Source of the DNA: Xylocopa sonorina
Taxonomy: Eukaryota > Arthropoda > Insecta > Hymenoptera > Apidae
Assembly: GCF_050948175.1 (NCBI RefSeq)
Contig: NW_027490122.1
Location: 310,001-374,000, forward strand
Direction: 5' to 3'
DNA length: 64,000 nucleotides
Below are positions 63,226 through 64,000 of this stretch, piece after piece. The notes beneath the pieces are model-generated. The model worked only from the letters and a program-made list of their open reading frames with translations. It made no database searches and was not told the DNA's origin. Every line of letters starts with the position of its first letter. Positions within the stretch are counted from its first letter, which is position 1. The translations under genes were made by a program, and so were the position numbers.

Positions 63226-64000
63226 ATAGCGTTTGCAGATGCCTACATATCGTAGCAATAGAATTCTAATGCTTCTTAGATCGCGATATCGCATCTCATT
63301 TCTATGTTTCGTGATAAGTTATAATATTCATTCCGAAGTGTCATGTATACCTCGTATTCACTTCAAAAGAATGTAAATGCGAATCTTCCTTGCTAGGAAA
63401 TAGCGTATTCAGATGTCTACGTATCGTAGCAATAGAGTTCTAATGCTTCTTAGATCGCGATATCGCATCTCATTTCTATGTATCGTGATATGATATAATA
63501 TTCATTGCGAAGTGTCATGTACACCTCGTATTCACTTCAAAAGAATGTAAATGCGAATCTTCCTCGATAGGAAGCAGCGTTTGCAGATGACTACGTATCG
63601 TAGCAATAGAGTTCTAATTCTTCTTAAAACGCGATATCGCATCTCATTTCTATGTTTCGTGATAAGATATAAATATTCATTGCGAAGTGTCATGTATTCC
63701 TCGCATTTACTACAAAGGAATGAAAATCCGACACTTCCATGCTAGGAAAAAGCGTCTGCAGATGTCTACGCGTCGAGGCAATAGAGTTCTAATGCTTATT
63801 AGATGGCGATATCGCATCTCATTTCTATGCTTCATTATAAGATATAATATTCATTGCGAGGTGTCATGTATACCTCGTATTCACATCAAAAGAATGTAAA
63901 TGCGACTATTCCTTGCTAGGGCATAGCGTTTGCAGATGCCTACGTATCGTAGCAATAGAGTTCTAATGCTTCTTAGATCACGACATCGCATCTCCTTTTT

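Larger units (their letters stand above)
1..64000 (+). repeat. 174-bp satellite DNA array filling the entire window
   Basis: A monomer of 174 bp repeats head to tail from the first to the last base. Measured at the TAGCG landmark, successive starts fall at 141, 315, 489, 663 and 837, each exactly 174 apart, and the same spacing holds at 60,790, 60,964, 61,138 and 61,312. That gives about 368 monomers. All copies I followed share one orientation, with no inverted block and no unrelated insertion. A typical monomer is about 36% GC with about nine CpG sites. Landmarks in order are GCG(T)TTGCAGATGTCTACG, TAGCAATAGAGTTCTAATGC, GCGATATCGCATCTCATTTC, ATGTTTC, a TAAGATATAATAT block, GCGAAGTGT, CCTCGT, CACTTCAAA, GAATGTAAATGCGAC and a TTCC..GGAAA end. 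A length near one nucleosome repeat and HOR organisation are usual for centromeric satellites; a centromeric role here is inference. I do not recognise the family by name. Confidence 0.97.
50392..64000 (+). repeat. Diverged mosaic satellite region with local duplications
   Basis: About 79 monomers of the right-hand subfamily keep the period with more divergence and several internal deletions. Monomers carrying TACGTATCGTAGC (intact hairpin) and monomers carrying CGCATCGAGGC or CGCGTCGAGGC are interspersed, and many copies have TTAGATCGCGATATCGC with an NruI-type TCGCGA. Local duplications occur at offsets of 2,957, about 1,219 and 1,987 bp. No gene, transposon or unique sequence is visible. 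Confidence 0.88.

Noticed and set aside
1..64000. CRISPR array
   Set aside because: The repeat is the entire 174-bp period. There are no short repeats separated by unique spacers and no cas-like genes.
1..64000. Bacterial-type -10 box (TATAAT) in each monomer
   Set aside because: TATAAT occurs in the AT-rich GATATAATAT block of nearly every monomer without a -35 partner, ribosome binding site or gene downstream. The context is eukaryotic satellite.
1..64000. CENP-B box
   Set aside because: I looked for TTCG....A..CGGG on both strands of the consensus monomers and found no match. No CGGG occurs in the typical monomer.

Overview
The whole 64-kb window reads as one uninterrupted satellite-DNA array. 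A monomer of about 174 bp repeats head to tail roughly 368 times, and every copy I followed lies in the same orientation. I found no protein-coding gene, RNA gene, transposon, CRISPR array or unique spacer. Such a long, hierarchically organised tandem array points to a eukaryotic heterochromatic region, plausibly centromeric or pericentromeric. I do not recognise the satellite and cannot name the organism. The monomer is about 36% GC, yet a typical copy holds about nine CpG sites, more than base composition predicts. This argues against strong germline CpG methylation decay, and would fit many invertebrates, but it is only a hint.

Layout. (A) Positions 1 to about 36,439 hold a highly homogenised subfamily. 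It is built from overlapping higher-order repeats (HORs): a 3-mer of 522 bp, a 6-mer spacing of 1,044 bp, an 8-mer of 1,391 bp, a 9-mer of 1,566 bp, and multi-kilobase segmental copies at offsets of 5,740, 9,046, 5,043 and 6,782 bp. The copies differ by whole numbers of monomers (348, 522 or 870 bp), the signature of unequal exchange in register. (B) At about 36,440 the array switches inside a monomer to a more diverged subfamily. From 36,440 to 38,753 I see no recent HOR. (C) From 38,754 to 50,391 lies a second, much longer HOR with units of 3,479, 3,131 and 3,131 bp plus a partial, rearranged first unit. (D) From 50,392 to the end is a mosaic of diverged monomers. It has smaller duplications (offsets 2,957 and about 1,219 bp), shared truncated monomers of 126 bp, and a clear alternating two-monomer (348 bp) pattern from about 60,790.

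Within the monomer there are several short dyad symmetries: a 14-bp palindrome TTCCTTGCAAGGAA, a 10-bp palindrome GCGATATCGC containing an EcoRV site, a CTACG-TAT-CGTAG hairpin, and a GAAGTGT/ACACTTC inverted repeat with an extra direct copy of ACACTTC. The left subfamily tends to keep the 14-bp palindrome and break the CTACG hairpin; the right subfamilies do the reverse. Some right-hand monomers carry two substitutions that create a new perfect 8-bp stem. These structural differences, the subfamily junction and the in-register rearrangements are the most informative things here. Because 174 is 3 x 58, reading frames stay open across many monomers and give long apparent ORFs. I regard these as artefacts. 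All boundaries were aligned by eye and are good to about 20 to 30 bp.
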